Of a DNA stretch of 64,000 nucleotides, positions 9,642-20,518 are shown one piece after another (within the stretch, counting starts at the first letter, position 1; every line of letters begins with the position of its first letter). The position numbers were made by a program, and so were the translations under genes. The DNA is from Leucobacter luti (GTDB lineage: Bacteria > Actinomycetota > Actinomycetes > Actinomycetales > Microbacteriaceae), in contig NZ_SHKI01000006.1 of assembly GCF_004217175.1 (NCBI RefSeq), forward strand, positions 124,001 through 188,000. Direction: 5' to 3'. The notes under the pieces are model-generated. The model was given only the letters and a program-made list of their open reading frames with translations. It was not told where the DNA came from and did not search any database.

Positions 9642-10844
9642 ATGACCCGTATCGAAACCACCACCGCCGGCAGCCTGCCCCGCACCCAGGCGCTCATCGA
9701 GGCGAACGCGGCCCGCACCTTCGCAGACGACGGCTTCACGCTGCAGTCGACTCCGGAGTACGAGGCGCTTGTCGCTGAGGCGGTGCGCGACGTCGTGGAG
9801 CGGCAGCGCGAGGCCGGGATCACCCAGCCGGGCGACGGCGAGTTTGGCAAGGCGATGTCGAACGCGGTCGACTACGGCGCCTGGTGGACGTACTCGTTCC
9901 AGCGCACCGCGGGCCTGGAGCTGACCGGCAAGGACATCTTCAGCCAGGAGCCGGTCCGCTCCGAGCCCGGCAACGTGCGCCTCACCACGTTCCCTGACCG
10001 TCGCGACTGGAGCGAGTTCTCCGCCGCGTACCAGGATCCGGAGAGCGGGATCAGCGTGGGCAAGAACGCGACCGCGTTCCCCGCGACCACGGGCCCGATC
10101 AGCTACACGGGGCAGGCCGCGATCGCCGCCGACACCCGCAACCTGAACGCGGCGCTTGCCGAGGGCGAGACGGGCTTCCTGACCGCGATCGCGCCCGGCT
10201 CGGCCGCCCGCATCGAGAACGAGTTCTACGGCAGCGAGCAGGAGCACATCGACGCCTGGGTCGCGGCCCTGCGCGAGGAGTACCGCGCCGTGACCGACGC
10301 CGGGCTGATCCTGCAGCTCGACGACCCGTCGCTCGCCGAGAACTGGGACCAGATCAACCCGGAGCCGAGCATCGAAGACTACCTCGCGTTCACGCAGATC
10401 CGCGTCGACGCGATCAACGCCGCGATCGAGGGGCTCCCGAAGGAGCAGATCCGGCTGCACCTCTGCTGGGGTTCCTGGCACGGCCCGCACACCACCGACA
10501 TCGAGCTGAAGCACATCCTCAAGACGGTGCTCGGCGCGAAGGTGGGCCAGATCTCGTTCGAGGCGGCGAACGCCCGTCACGAGCACGAGTGGGCGGTCTG
10601 GGAGGACCAGAAGGCGCTCATCCCCGACGATCTGATCCTCGTTCCGGGCGTCGTGGGCCACTCGACCAACCTCGTGGAGCACCCCGACCTCGTGGCGCAG
10701 CGCATCGAGCGCTTCGCTCGGGTGGTCGGCCCGGAGCGCGTGATCGCGGCGACCGACTGCGGCCTCGGCGGCCGCGTCCACCCGCAGATCGCGTGGGCAA
10801 AGCTTGAGGCGCTCGGCGAGGGCGCCCGCCGCGTGCGCGTCTAA
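9642..10844 (+). CDS. Single-domain cobalamin-independent methionine synthase-like protein
   Basis: This 400-residue protein has the catalytic barrel of MetE (methionine synthase II family, COG0620), without the N-terminal half found in full-length MetE of about 750 residues. The likely zinc ligands are visible: His and Cys in LHLCWGSWHG (about residue 270) and a late Cys in ATDCGLGG (about 370). Short members of this family (YxjG/YxjH type in Bacillus) are thought to transfer methyl groups to homocysteine from donors other than standard methyl-tetrahydrofolate. Which donor this one uses is not known. It is a free-standing gene between the acyl-CoA ligase and the convergent menC. Confidence 0.8.
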   Translation: MTRIETTTAGSLPRTQALIEANAARTFADDGFTLQSTPEYEALVAEAVRDVVERQREAGITQPGDGEFGKAMSNAVDYGAWWTYSFQRTAGLELTGKDIFSQEPVRSEPGNVRLTTFPDRRDWSEFSAAYQDPESGISVGKNATAFPATTGPISYTGQAAIAADTRNLNAALAEGETGFLTAIAPGSAARIENEFYGSEQEHIDAWVAALREEYRAVTDAGLILQLDDPSLAENWDQINPEPSIEDYLAFTQIRVDAINAAIEGLPKEQIRLHLCWGSWHGPHTTDIELKHILKTVLGAKVGQISFEAANARHEHEWAVWEDQKALIPDDLILVPGVVGHSTNLVEHPDLVAQRIERFARVVGPERVIAATDCGLGGRVHPQIAWAKLEALGEGARRVRV

Positions 10845-10857
10845 CCGAAGGGCGCGC

Positions 10858-11874
10858 TCAGGCGCGGCCCGGCGTCGCGAGGAGCGCGTGGCACCGGGCC
10901 ACGCGCTCCCGCCACCAGGTGGCCCGCTCGGGCGCGGCCGCGTAGCGCGCGAGGAGCTCGTCCGAGAGCGCGGGACGGCCCACCGGGATCGACCCCCGCT
11001 CCGGGACGAGCGGCGCCGCCGTGACGTCGCCCGCGAGGAGCGCGACCGTGCCGAGGCCGCAGGCGCCGGCGAGCATTCCCGCGGGGAGCGCGGCGGCAAG
11101 CTGCGCCCCCATCGCGATGCCCACGGACGTGTCGAGCGCGCTCGACACGACGACCGGGAGCCCGGCCTCGCGCACGATGTCGAGCGCCCGGGCGACCCCG
11201 CCGAGCGGCTGCGCCTTGACGATGATGAGGTCGGCGGCCCCGGCGCGGGCCACGGCGAGCGGGTCGCTCGCCTTGCGCACGCTCTCGTCAGCCGCGATCC
11301 GCACGCTGGTCCCCGCCGCCGCGAGCCGCTCGCGCACCGCCGCGAGCTCCGGCACCGTGGCGCACGGCTGCTCCGCGTAGTCGAGGTCGAACGTGGCGAG
11401 CGCGGTGAGCGCCGCGACCGCCTCATCGACGGTCCAGCCCGTGTTCGCGTCGACGCGGATCCGCGCGTCCGGCCCCATCAGCGCGCGCACCTCCCGCACG
11501 CGGGCGACGTCCTCCGCGAGCGTCTGGCCGCGCTCGGCGACCTTCACCTTCGCGGTGCGGCAGCCGGGAAACCGGGCGAGGATCCCCGCCACCTCTGCGG
11601 GCCCGACCGCCGGGACGGTCGCGTTCACGTCGATGCGGTCGCGCAGCGCCGCGGGCTGCGGCCGCCACCCGAAGTCGATCGCGGCCGCGAGCCACTGCGC
11701 CGCCTCGGCGTCCCCGTACTCGGTGAACGGGGAGAACTCGCTCGGGCCCTCGGGGCCGTCGAAGATCGCCGCCTCGCGCACCGTGATCCCGCGGAACCGG
11801 GTGCGGGTGGGGATCGCCACCACGCGCACCGCGTCGAGCAGGGCTGCGAGGGGCGGGAGCTCGGCGTGCGTCAT
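10858..11874 (-). CDS. menC: o-Succinylbenzoate synthase
   Basis: MenC dehydrates SHCHC to o-succinylbenzoate in menaquinone synthesis. It is an enolase-superfamily enzyme of 338 residues. The catalytic Lys pair is in AKVKVAE, the metal ligands are in RVDANTGW, DYAEQPC and AADESVR, and the second catalytic Lys is in IIVKAQPLGG. The ATG at 11874 is chosen rather than an upstream in-frame ATG at 11916, because a TACACT box ends 7 nt before it. The gene converges with the MetE-like gene (13-nt gap) and is read away from menB. Confidence 0.92.
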   Translation of the reverse strand: MTHAELPPLAALLDAVRVVAIPTRTRFRGITVREAAIFDGPEGPSEFSPFTEYGDAEAAQWLAAAIDFGWRPQPAALRDRIDVNATVPAVGPAEVAGILARFPGCRTAKVKVAERGQTLAEDVARVREVRALMGPDARIRVDANTGWTVDEAVAALTALATFDLDYAEQPCATVPELAAVRERLAAAGTSVRIAADESVRKASDPLAVARAGAADLIIVKAQPLGGVARALDIVREAGLPVVVSSALDTSVGIAMGAQLAAALPAGMLAGACGLGTVALLAGDVTAAPLVPERGSIPVGRPALSDELLARYAAAPERATWWRERVARCHALLATPGRA

Positions 11875-11881
11875 GCACCCG

Positions 11882-11887
11882 AGTGTA
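11882..11887 (-). promoter_or_regulatory. -10 box of menC (leaderless geometry)
   Basis: On the minus strand TACACT is followed by 7 nt and the menC ATG (11874). It decides the start codon. Confidence 0.55.
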
Positions 11888-12023
11888 CGGAGTTTCGCGG
11901 AGCCCCGGCCCCGCATCGAGCGCTGGATTCGTCTCCCGAGCTGGGAGTTGTGTGCCTCAGGCTGGGAGAAAGGCCAGCCTCACCATGCTTGCGGACCCCG
12001 CGCGGGAGGTTCAGACTCAGGGC

Positions 12024-12758
12024 ATGGCACTCACGCAGAACCCCGAGAATAATCGGCAGCACGCTGACGAGCCCCACCAGAAGGTTGGCCAGCGTCTCAA
12101 CTGGTTGCGCGCCGGCGTCCTCGGCGCAAACGACGGCATCGTCTCGACCGCCGGCGTGGTGATCGGCGTTGCCGGCGCGACGCCCGGCAACCTGATCGCG
12201 ATCGTGACCGCGGGCCTCGCCGCCCTCGTGGCCGGCGCGTTTTCAATGGCCGGCGGCGAGTACGTCTCGGTGAGCACGCAGCGCGATACCGAGCGCGCGC
12301 TCATCGCGAAGGAGACCCGCGAGCTTGCGGAACAGCCGGAGGAGGAGCTGCACGAGCTCGCCGGGTTCTACGAGCAGCGCGGCCTCTCCTCCGGCCTGGC
12401 ACTGCAGGTGGCCGAGGAACTCACCGCGCACGACGCGCTTGCCGCGCACGCGGAGGTCGAGCTCGGGATCGACCCGAGCGACTACACGAGCCCGTGGGCG
12501 GCCGCGGTGTCGTCGTTCGTGGCGTTCACGGCCGGCGCGCTGATCCCGCTGCTCATGATCCTGCTCCCGGTCGGCGAGCACCGGGTGTGGGTCGCGGCGG
12601 TCGGCGTGGTCGTGGGCCTCGTACTCACCGGCTGGATCAGCGCCGGCCTCGGCGAATCGCCCCGGCGCCCCGCGATCCTGCGCAACGTGACGATGGGGAT
12701 GGCGACGATGGCGGCCACGTACCTGATCGGGCTGCTCTTCGGCGTCGCGGTGTCGTGA
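12024..12758 (+). CDS. VIT1/CCC1 family transporter
   Basis: This 244-residue membrane protein of the VIT1/CCC1 family is expected to move Fe2+ or Mn2+ across the membrane. The conserved N-terminal block NWLRAGVLGANDGIVSTAG is near residues 20-38, and the first helices follow. A cytoplasmic helical region rich in Glu (about 85-150) matches the metal-binding linker of the family, and three further helices close the protein (about 160-244). The ATG at 12024 is preferred because a CAGACT box ends 6 nt before it. An in-frame ATG at 11985, preceded by AAAGG, is a reasonable alternative. It lies between menC and menB but has no obvious part in quinone synthesis. Confidence 0.85.
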   Translation: MALTQNPENNRQHADEPHQKVGQRLNWLRAGVLGANDGIVSTAGVVIGVAGATPGNLIAIVTAGLAALVAGAFSMAGGEYVSVSTQRDTERALIAKETRELAEQPEEELHELAGFYEQRGLSSGLALQVAEELTAHDALAAHAEVELGIDPSDYTSPWAAAVSSFVAFTAGALIPLLMILLPVGEHRVWVAAVGVVVGLVLTGWISAGLGESPRRPAILRNVTMGMATMAATYLIGLLFGVAVS

Positions 12759-12772
12759 TCGGCCGCGGCGAA

Positions 12773-12778
12773 TAGGCT
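12773..12778 (+). promoter_or_regulatory. -10 box of menB (leaderless geometry)
   Basis: TAGGCT, then GGGGGC (6 nt), then the menB ATG at 12785. Confidence 0.55.
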
Positions 12779-12784
12779 GGGGGC

Positions 12785-13699
<915 letters not shown>

Positions 13700-13756
13700 C
13701 GCGGCGGGGGCGGTGGTGCGGCACGGGCCTGCGCCGCCGCTGCGCCGCCGCCGGGC

Positions 13757-15988
13757 CTACGCCGCCTGCTCCGCCTTCTTTGCGCGGCGCAGCTCGTGCA
13801 GCAGCGGCTCCGTGTAGCCGCTCGGCTGCGCGCCGCCCTCGATGATGAGCCGGCGGGCGGCGGTGAACGCGAGGCCCGGGGTGGCGCCGTCGGCCCCGAG
13901 CAGCAGCTCGTAGGCGGGGTCCGCGGCGTTCTGCCGATCGACCACCGCCGCGCAGCGCACGAGCGCGGCGTCGATCTCGGCCTCCGTGATCACGCCGTGG
14001 AGCAGCCAGTTGGCGAGCAGCTGCGCGGAGATGCGGAGCGTGGCGCGATCCTCCATGAGGCCCACGTCGTGAATGTCCGGCACCTTCGAGCAGCCCACGC
14101 CCTGGTCGATCCAGCGCACCACGTAGCCGAGGATCGACTGCGCGCTGTTTTCGAGCTCGGCGGCCACCGTGGCCGGGTCGAGATCGTCGGCGCCCGCGAG
14201 CGGCACGCGCAGCAGCTCGGCGAGCGAGTCGCTGTCCGCGGCCGCGGCGGCGGTGACCTCGGCCCGCGCCGCGAACGCGTCGACGAGGTGATAGTGGATC
14301 GCGTGCAGCGTCGCGGCGGTCGGCGACGGCACCCACGCCGTCGAGGCCCCGGCACGCACGTGCCCGATCTTCTGCTCCAGCATCGCACCCATGAGATCCG
14401 GCATCGCCCACATCCCCTTGCCGATCTGGGCGTGGCCGTCGAGCCCGCAGGCGACGCCGGTCGTCACGTTGCGCGCCTCATAGGCGCCGAGCCAGGGCGC
14501 GGTGCGGATCGCGGCCTTGGGCAGGAACGGGCCGGCGTGCATGGAGGTGTGGATCTCGTCGCCGGTGCGGTCGAGGAAGCCGGTGTTGATGAACGCGACC
14601 CGGTCGGCGGCGGCCGCGATCGAGGCCGCGAGGTTTGCCGACGTGCGGCGCTCCTCGTCCATGATCCCGATCTTGAGGGTGCCGAGGGGGAGGCCGAGCA
14701 GCTCCTCTACCCGGCCGAATAGCTCGGCCGTGAACGCGGCCTCGTCTGGCCCGTGCATCTTTGGCTTCACGATGTACATCGAGGGGGTGCGCGAGTTCGC
14801 GAGGGCGCCGCGGAGATCGTCGAGCGAGCCGAGCGCCGTCATGATCGCGTCGACGATCCCCTCGGGGGTCTCCGCGCCGTCGCGGTCGAGGATCGAGTCG
14901 CCCAGCATGAGGTGGCCCACGTTGCGGACGAACAGCACCGAGCGGCCGGGCAGCGTGACCTCGCCGCCGCTCGGCCCCGTGTAGCGCCGATCCGGGGCCA
15001 TCGAGCGGGTGAAGCTCGCGCCGCCCTTCGTAACCTGCTCCGTGAGGGTGCCCGCCATGAGCCCGCGCCAGTTCCGGTAGCCGAGCGCCTTGTCCTCGGC
15101 GTCGACGGCGGCGACTGAATCCTCAAGGTCCATGATCGTGGTGAGGGCCGCCTCGAGCACGATGTCTTGCACCCCGGCGGCGTCGCGCGATCCGATCGAG
15201 CCGGCCGGATCGATGACGATCTCCGCGTGGATGCCGTGGTGTACGAGGAGCAGCGAGTTCGGGGCATCGGCCGTACCGGTGTAGCCGACGAACCCGGCGG
15301 GGTCGGCGAGTCCGGCGGCTGCGAGGCCCGACAGCTCGACGCGGAGTTCCCCGTCGACCACCGTGTAGCCGGTCGCGTCGGCGTGTGAGGCCGGGGCGTT
15401 CTCCGCGGGGACGGGGTCCGCGCCGATCGTGATGCCCTCGCGCACCACGAGCGGCGCGATCGTGTCGAGTAGTTCGCGCCCGCGGGCGATCACGGCGGCA
15501 CCGCGCTCGGCGTTGTAACCCGTGCCCGGCGCGAGCGCGCCCTCCTGCGGGATCGCGTCGGTGCCGTAGAGCGCGTCGTAGAGCGATCCCCAGCGGGCGT
15601 TCACCGCGTTGAGGGCGAAGCGCGCGTTGAGGATGGGCACCACGAGCTGCGGGCCGGCGAGCGTGGCGATCTCGGGCGCCACGTCGGCGGTGGTCACCCG
15701 CACGGCCTCCGGTGCGGGCCGGAGGTACCCGATCTCGGTGAGGAACGCCCGGTACGCCTCGGGATCCGGCACCCCGGGGTGCGCGCGATGGTGGGCGTCG
15801 ATCCGCGCCTGCAGCTCGTCGCGGGTCTGCAGCAGCCGGGCGTTCCGCGGTGACAGCTCGTGCACGATCGCGCTCACGCCGGCCCAGAACGCCTCGGCGT
15901 CGATGCCGTGGCGGTCGAGGCTCTCCTCCGCGAAGGCGAGGATCGGGTCGGCGACCGAGAGGTCGGCGCGTGAGGCGTAGCTGATCAT
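13757..15988 (-). CDS. glcB: Malate synthase G
   Basis: GlcB condenses glyoxylate with acetyl-CoA to malate (glyoxylate cycle and glycolate use). The protein has 743 residues, the usual size for isoform G. The family signature [15 protein letters not shown] is present near residue 290, with catalytic acid/base regions further on. On the minus strand AGGAG lies 6 nt before the ATG at 15988, which fixes the start although the frame stays open upstream. No isocitrate lyase gene is nearby. It diverges from an IclR regulator across 106 nt, the classic arrangement for local control. Confidence 0.95.
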   Translation of the reverse strand: MISYASRADLSVADPILAFAEESLDRHGIDAEAFWAGVSAIVHELSPRNARLLQTRDELQARIDAHHRAHPGVPDPEAYRAFLTEIGYLRPAPEAVRVTTADVAPEIATLAGPQLVVPILNARFALNAVNARWGSLYDALYGTDAIPQEGALAPGTGYNAERGAAVIARGRELLDTIAPLVVREGITIGADPVPAENAPASHADATGYTVVDGELRVELSGLAAAGLADPAGFVGYTGTADAPNSLLLVHHGIHAEIVIDPAGSIGSRDAAGVQDIVLEAALTTIMDLEDSVAAVDAEDKALGYRNWRGLMAGTLTEQVTKGGASFTRSMAPDRRYTGPSGGEVTLPGRSVLFVRNVGHLMLGDSILDRDGAETPEGIVDAIMTALGSLDDLRGALANSRTPSMYIVKPKMHGPDEAAFTAELFGRVEELLGLPLGTLKIGIMDEERRTSANLAASIAAAADRVAFINTGFLDRTGDEIHTSMHAGPFLPKAAIRTAPWLGAYEARNVTTGVACGLDGHAQIGKGMWAMPDLMGAMLEQKIGHVRAGASTAWVPSPTAATLHAIHYHLVDAFAARAEVTAAAAADSDSLAELLRVPLAGADDLDPATVAAELENSAQSILGYVVRWIDQGVGCSKVPDIHDVGLMEDRATLRISAQLLANWLLHGVITEAEIDAALVRCAAVVDRQNAADPAYELLLGADGATPGLAFTAARRLIIEGGAQPSGYTEPLLHELRRAKKAEQAA

Positions 15989-16066
15989 GCGAGCTCCTAT
16001 GCTGCGGGCGTGCGCGGCCGTGCGCCGCGGGGTCTGCTCCCCACGATAGGAGGACGGCTCGCTTTT

Positions 16067-16082
16067 TGGAGTATCGATTCCG
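16067..16082. promoter_or_regulatory. Candidate IclR operator between glcB and iclR
   Basis: TGGAGTATCGATTCCG is an imperfect palindrome (GGA-T....A-TCC) with the half-site spacing of known IclR-family operators. It abuts the TATCGT -10 box of the regulator gene, so binding there could give autoregulation and control of divergent glcB. Half-site matches are short, so this is tentative. Confidence 0.35.
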
Positions 16083-16088
16083 TATCGT
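16083..16088 (+). promoter_or_regulatory. -10 box of the IclR gene (leaderless geometry)
   Basis: TATCGT is followed by 6 nt and the ATG at 16095. Confidence 0.5.
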
Positions 16089-16094
16089 GGAGTC

Positions 16095-16883
16095 ATGAGA
16101 AATCCGGATCCCCGCGCCGCTCCCGCCACGGCAGCTACTCCCGTGCCCGCCGGCGCTGGGCAGGTGCAGTCGGTCGCCCGCGCCTTCGGGGTGCTCGAGG
16201 TGCTGGCCGAGGCGGACGCCGCGCTGCCGCTCGCCGAGATCGCGGCCAGGGCCGGGCTCGCCGTGCCCACCGCGCACCGCCTGCTGCGCACGCTCGTGGA
16301 GCTCGGCGCGGCGCGGCAGCTCGACACCCGCGACTACGCGCTCGGCCCGCGCCTCATCGGCCTCGGCGAGCGCGCGACGCCGCCGCTCGCCGAGTCGGCC
16401 CGCGGCGCGCTCGTCCGTCTCGAGGACATCGCGCAGGAGACCGCCAACCTCGCGGTGCTCGACGGCGACCTGGTCGCCTACGTGGCCCAGGTCCCGTCAC
16501 GGCACAGGATGCGCATGTTCACCGAGGTGGGGCGCCGCGTGCTGCCGCACGCGAGCGGTGTGGGCAAGGCGATGCTCGCGACGCTGCCGGAGCGCCGGGT
16601 GCGCGAGATTCTGGATCGGACCGGGCTCCCGGCCTACACGCCGACCACGCTCCCGAGCGCGGACGCCGTGATCGCCGACCTGCGCGAGACGCGGCGCCGA
16701 GGCTTCGCGATCGACGACGGCGAGCAGGAGGTCGGCGTGCGGTGCATCGCGGTCGCCGTGCCGGGCGCGGTGCCGCCGGCGGCGCTGTCGATCTCGGGCC
16801 CGAGCGCGCGCATGACCGACGCGATCGTTGAGCGCGCGGTCGCCGAGCTCACCCGCGCGGCGCGCGAGCTCGGCGCCGCCTGA
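16095..16883 (+). CDS. IclR family transcriptional regulator
   Basis: This 262-residue protein has an N-terminal winged helix (about residues 25-85; [20 protein letters not shown] is the recognition part). The C-terminal IclR effector domain (about 100-258) holds the blocks [15 protein letters not shown] and [10 protein letters not shown]. It most likely controls the divergent malate synthase gene in response to a small organic acid such as glyoxylate. That target is inferred from position only. The downstream menE begins 19 nt after its stop but has its own -10 box. Confidence 0.9.
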   Translation: MRNPDPRAAPATAATPVPAGAGQVQSVARAFGVLEVLAEADAALPLAEIAARAGLAVPTAHRLLRTLVELGAARQLDTRDYALGPRLIGLGERATPPLAESARGALVRLEDIAQETANLAVLDGDLVAYVAQVPSRHRMRMFTEVGRRVLPHASGVGKAMLATLPERRVREILDRTGLPAYTPTTLPSADAVIADLRETRRRGFAIDDGEQEVGVRCIAVAVPGAVPPAALSISGPSARMTDAIVERAVAELTRAARELGAA

Positions 16884-16890
16884 CACGGAG

Positions 16891-16896
16891 TACCCT
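16891..16896 (+). promoter_or_regulatory. -10 box of menE (leaderless geometry)
   Basis: TACCCT followed by 6 nt and the GTG at 16903. The 15-nt stretch TACCCTGGTGGGGTG is almost identical to the one before menG (33038-33052). Confidence 0.6.
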
Positions 16897-16902
16897 GGTG
16901 GG

Positions 16903-18162
16903 GTGACACAGCCGAACGGACTCCGCGCCATCCCCACCGAGGATCGCGCCTGGCTCATGGCCGCGCTGCAGGACGCGCTCGCCGGCGGGGCCCCCGTGCT
17001 CCCCGTCGCACCGGGCACTGACCCGGACGCGGTGCACGCGCTCCAGCACGCCCCGCTCCCGGACGGCACCGCGCTCGTGGTGCGCACCTCGGGGTCGAGC
17101 GGCATCCCCAAGGCCGTCGCGCTCTCCGCGGCGGCGCTGCGGGCCAGCGCGGCCGCGACCCACGAGGCCTTTGGCGGGCCGGGCCAGTGGCTCGTGGCCC
17201 TCCCGATCCACCTCATCTCCGGCCTGCAGCTGCTCATCCGCAGCACGCTCGCCGGGGAAGACCCGGTCTTCGTTGACGACCCGGGCGACCCGGCACGCGT
17301 GCTCGCGGCCGTGGAGGCGATGACGGCCGAGCGCCGCTACCTGTCGCTCGTCCCGGTGCAGCTGTCGCGCCTGCTCGACCTCGCCGCCGCTGATCCGGAC
17401 GCCGCGGCCGTGCTGCGCGCGTTCGACGCGGTGCTCGTGGGCGGCCAGGCAGTTTCGGTGGCCCTGCGGCAGCGCTGCCACGAGCTGGGCGTCGCGCTGA
17501 AGCGCAGCTACGGGATGACCGAGACCGCCGGTGGCTGCGTCTATGACGGCGTGGAGATCGGCGACACCCGTGTCCGCATCCGGGCCGGCGAGGTGCAGCT
17601 CGGGGGCAGCGCGCTGGCGCTCGGCTACGTGGCCGATCCGGCCCTCACCGCCGAGCGCTTCATCACCGATGTCAGCCCCGCCGGCGTCGAGTCGCGCTGG
17701 TACCGCACGGGCGACGCGGGCGAGCTGTTGGGCGGCATGCTCACCGTCACCGGCCGCCTGGACCGGGTCGTGATCTCCGGCGGCATCAACGTCTCTCTCG
17801 ACGAGGTCGAGCGCGTGGTGCGCGAGCTGCCCGGCTGGGAGAGCGCCGTCGCGCTCGGCGCCCCGCACCCGGAGTGGGGCGAGCGGGTCACGCTGGTCGT
17901 CGAGACGCAGCGTGGCGCGGATCCGGCCGGCACCGGCGTCGACGCCGCGGCCGACCCGGCCGCCGCGAGTTTTGACGCCGTCCGCGAGGCGGTGCGCGCC
18001 CGGCTCGGCGTGGCCGCAGCGCCGGAGTGGGCGACCGAGACCGACGAGATCCCGCGGCTCGCGGGCGGCAAACCGGACCTCGTCGCGCTCGGCGAGTGGT
18101 TGGGACGAGTGCGCGACAGCTTCCGCGAAACGCGGCGCGCAGCAGGGGAGGAACGGTCGTGA
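16903..18162 (+). CDS. menE: o-Succinylbenzoate-CoA ligase
   Basis: MenE activates o-succinylbenzoate to its CoA thioester. It is an ANL-family ligase of 419 residues. The P-loop is RTSGSSGIPKAV (about residues 63-74), the adenine motif is RSYGMTETAGG, the hinge is GRLDRVVISGG and the C-terminal lysine region is ETDEIPRLAGGKPD. The GTG at 16903 is supported by the -10 box 6 nt upstream; an upstream ATG would overlap iclR. The stop overlaps the GTG of menA by 4 nt (GTGA), so the two are translationally coupled. Confidence 0.92.
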   Translation: MTQPNGLRAIPTEDRAWLMAALQDALAGGAPVLPVAPGTDPDAVHALQHAPLPDGTALVVRTSGSSGIPKAVALSAAALRASAAATHEAFGGPGQWLVALPIHLISGLQLLIRSTLAGEDPVFVDDPGDPARVLAAVEAMTAERRYLSLVPVQLSRLLDLAAADPDAAAVLRAFDAVLVGGQAVSVALRQRCHELGVALKRSYGMTETAGGCVYDGVEIGDTRVRIRAGEVQLGGSALALGYVADPALTAERFITDVSPAGVESRWYRTGDAGELLGGMLTVTGRLDRVVISGGINVSLDEVERVVRELPGWESAVALGAPHPEWGERVTLVVETQRGADPAGTGVDAAADPAAASFDAVREAVRARLGVAAAPEWATETDEIPRLAGGKPDLVALGEWLGRVRDSFRETRRAAGEERS

Positions 18163-19115
18163 ACCAGGCAAAGGATCGCCGCAAATCGGGCAACCCGGCC
18201 GTGCGGGCAGCGGCAGCGGAGCAGGTTGCCAGCGGCGCGGAGCCGCGTATCACCTGGCGCAACTGGGTGGGCGGGGCGCGGTTGCGCACCCTCCCGCTCG
18301 CGGTCGCCCCCGTGGCGGCGGGTGCGGGGATTGCGCACATGGTGCAAGGCTTCTCGTGGCCGCTCACCCTGCTCGCGCTCGCGGTCGCGGTGTTCCTGCA
18401 GATCGGCGTCAACTACGCGAACGACTACTCCGACGGCGTGCGCGGCACCGACGAGTTCCGCGTGGGCCCGGCCCGGCTCACCGGCTCCGGGCTCGTGAAC
18501 CCCAAGCGGGTGCTCGCGCTCGCGCTCATCTTCTTCGGCCTCGCGGCCGTGTCCGGGCTCGTGGCCGTGGCGCTCAGCGGCCGGTGGTGGTTCCTGGCGC
18601 TCGGCGTGATCGCGATCATCGCCGCGTGGTTCTACACCGGCGGCAAGCGCCCCTACGGGTACGCGGGCCTCGGCGAGGTGGTCGTCTTCATCTTCTTCGG
18701 CCTCGTGGCCACGGTGGGTACGGTCTGGCTGCAGACCGACGTGCGCACGCAGGAGGAGTGGTTCGCCGGTGCCGGCGTGGGCCTGTTCGCGGTCGCCGTG
18801 CTGATCGTCAACAACATTCGCGACATCCCCACGGACCGGCTCGCGGGCAAGCGCACCCTCGCGGTGCGGATCGGGGATCGGGCCTCGCGGATCCTGTTCG
18901 TGGTCTGCCTGCTGCTCCCGTTCGCGGTGCCCGCGATGTTCGGTTTCGCCAATCCCGGGATGCTGCTCGTGTGGTTCGTGCTGCTGCTCGTGCTGCCCTG
19001 CATCCTGATCGTGCTCACCGCGAAGACCCCGCGCGAGCTGATCCTCGTGCTGCAGCTCACGAGCCTCGCGGCGCTCGCCTACGGCGTGCTGCTGGGGATC
19101 GGCTTCGCCTTCTAG
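18159..19115 (+). CDS. menA: 1,4-Dihydroxy-2-naphthoate polyprenyltransferase
   Basis: MenA attaches the polyprenyl chain to DHNA in the membrane. The protein has 318 residues and about eight membrane helices. The first Asp-rich motif is NYANDYSDGVRGTD (about residues 85-98) and the second is NNIRDIPTDRLAGKRT (about 217-232), as in UbiA-superfamily prenyltransferases. GGGGAGG lies 8 nt before the GTG start, which overlaps the menE stop. Its own stop lies in a CTAG shared with the convergent acyltransferase gene. Confidence 0.95.
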   Translation: MNQAKDRRKSGNPAVRAAAAEQVASGAEPRITWRNWVGGARLRTLPLAVAPVAAGAGIAHMVQGFSWPLTLLALAVAVFLQIGVNYANDYSDGVRGTDEFRVGPARLTGSGLVNPKRVLALALIFFGLAAVSGLVAVALSGRWWFLALGVIAIIAAWFYTGGKRPYGYAGLGEVVVFIFFGLVATVGTVWLQTDVRTQEEWFAGAGVGLFAVAVLIVNNIRDIPTDRLAGKRTLAVRIGDRASRILFVVCLLLPFAVPAMFGFANPGMLLVWFVLLLVLPCILIVLTAKTPRELILVLQLTSLAALAYGVLLGIGFAF

Positions 19116-20509
19116 CCCCGCGCCGGGCGCGTGGCCGGCCCCGTGGCCGCGACGGCGCCCGCGACCGCGATCTGGTCCGCGGGTCGCAAGCGGGCGGGCG
19201 ACACCGTCCACACCGCCGCGGCGATGAGCGCGGCGCCGAGCGCCCAGGCCCAGAGCGCTCCGGTGGCGGTGAGGATCACCAGCACGCCGCCCGCACCGCT
19301 CAGCACCCCGAGGGCGGCGCGGCGCGCGGAGACGGCGCCGGGGCGCCCGGCCGGCACGGAACCCGCGGCGCCCCGGGGCCGGCGCTCGATGCGGCCCGCG
19401 ACCGACACAGCGAGCGTCACCGCGACCCCGGCCGCGACGAGCCACGCGGGGCGGCCGAGCCACCAGTCGCCGGAGAGCGGAGCGGGGAGCAGCGCCGCCG
19501 CGCCGGGCGCGGACTGTGCGGCGAGCAGCAGGCCCGCGAGGAGCACGACCACGGGCATGTGCCAGGAGTAGATCGTCATCGCGGTTCCGTTGATCGCGTC
19601 GACGGCGCGCCGCACCCGGGGGAGCCCGGCCCGGGCCGCGAGCCGGTGCCGCAGCGCCGCGAAAGCTGCCAGCTGCACCACGCCGAGCAGCGCGAGCGCA
19701 GCCGTGGGCGGGTTGAGCGCCTCGAACAGGTTCGCCGGGCTTGCCCCGACGACGATGAGCCCCGCGATTCCCGCCGCGGCCCAGGCCGCCTGCCGCAGGC
19801 TCGGCGCGCGGCCGTCCGCGAGCCAGAAACCCAGCTGCTGCACCAGCAGCCACACGAACAGCAGATTTGCACAGCCAACCGCGTCGACGCCGCTCACCCA
19901 CCGAATCGCGTCGACCGCGAGCACCGCGGCGCCGAGCGCGGCGACCGCGCGGCGCGGCGCGCGCTCGTGGGCGCGCAGCGCGAGCGGCACGAACGCGGTG
20001 CACAGGACGTAGACGCCCAGGAACCAGAGCGGCTGACTGATCCGCCAGCCCGCCTCCGCGACGAGTTCCGGGTCGAGCCCGGCCGCGGCCAGCACCGCGA
20101 GCGCGACCGTGGTGGCCACCGCGGCGGCCAGCGGCACCGGGAGGAGCCGCCGCAGCCGGAGCGCGACATACTCCGGACCGCGCACCCCGCGCCCGCGCTC
20201 GCGCCGCAGGTGGGTCGCCGAGGCGAAGCCCCCGAGGATGAAGAACAGCGGCATCATCTGCGCGACCCAGGAGAACGGCGTGAACAGGTCCCACGCCTCG
20301 AGCGCGTTCTCGAGCACCACGCCGTCGCCCGTGACGCTCACGCCGACCATGAGCGCGTGCACCGCGACCACCGCGACGAGGCACGCGGCGCGCACGAGAT
20401 CAACCGCGGGGTCGCGGCGGGAGCCGGGGGCCGCGGTGCGGCCGGTGCGGCCGGTGCGGGCGGTGCGCGGCGCGGGGGCGCTGCGCGGAGTGGGGGCGAC
20501 GATGGTCAT
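19112..20509 (-). CDS. Acyltransferase-3 family membrane protein
   Basis: This is a 465-residue multi-helix membrane protein of the acyltransferase-3 (OafA-like) family. These enzymes move acyl groups onto sugars, peptidoglycan or lipids. The conserved R-x10-H motif is seen in the first helix (RAACLVAVVAVH, about residues 40-51), and the FFILGGFASATHL block follows. The C-terminus is low-complexity and Ala/Pro/Arg-rich with two extra helices. It lies downstream of the response regulator in the same orientation, separated by a palindrome-rich 123 nt, so the two-component system may control it. The start has GGAAGGA partly inside a hairpin. The last 4 nt overlap menA. Confidence 0.82.
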   Translation of the reverse strand: MTIVAPTPRSAPAPRTARTGRTGRTAAPGSRRDPAVDLVRAACLVAVVAVHALMVGVSVTGDGVVLENALEAWDLFTPFSWVAQMMPLFFILGGFASATHLRRERGRGVRGPEYVALRLRRLLPVPLAAAVATTVALAVLAAAGLDPELVAEAGWRISQPLWFLGVYVLCTAFVPLALRAHERAPRRAVAALGAAVLAVDAIRWVSGVDAVGCANLLFVWLLVQQLGFWLADGRAPSLRQAAWAAAGIAGLIVVGASPANLFEALNPPTAALALLGVVQLAAFAALRHRLAARAGLPRVRRAVDAINGTAMTIYSWHMPVVVLLAGLLLAAQSAPGAAALLPAPLSGDWWLGRPAWLVAAGVAVTLAVSVAGRIERRPRGAAGSVPAGRPGAVSARRAALGVLSGAGGVLVILTATGALWAWALGAALIAAAVWTVSPARLRPADQIAVAGAVAATGPATRPARG

Positions 20510-20518
20510 GTGACGGTC

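Noticed and set aside
13700-13756. A terminator between menB and glcB
   Set aside because: The 57-nt convergent gap is GC-rich and can fold, but no clear single stem and no T-run are seen.
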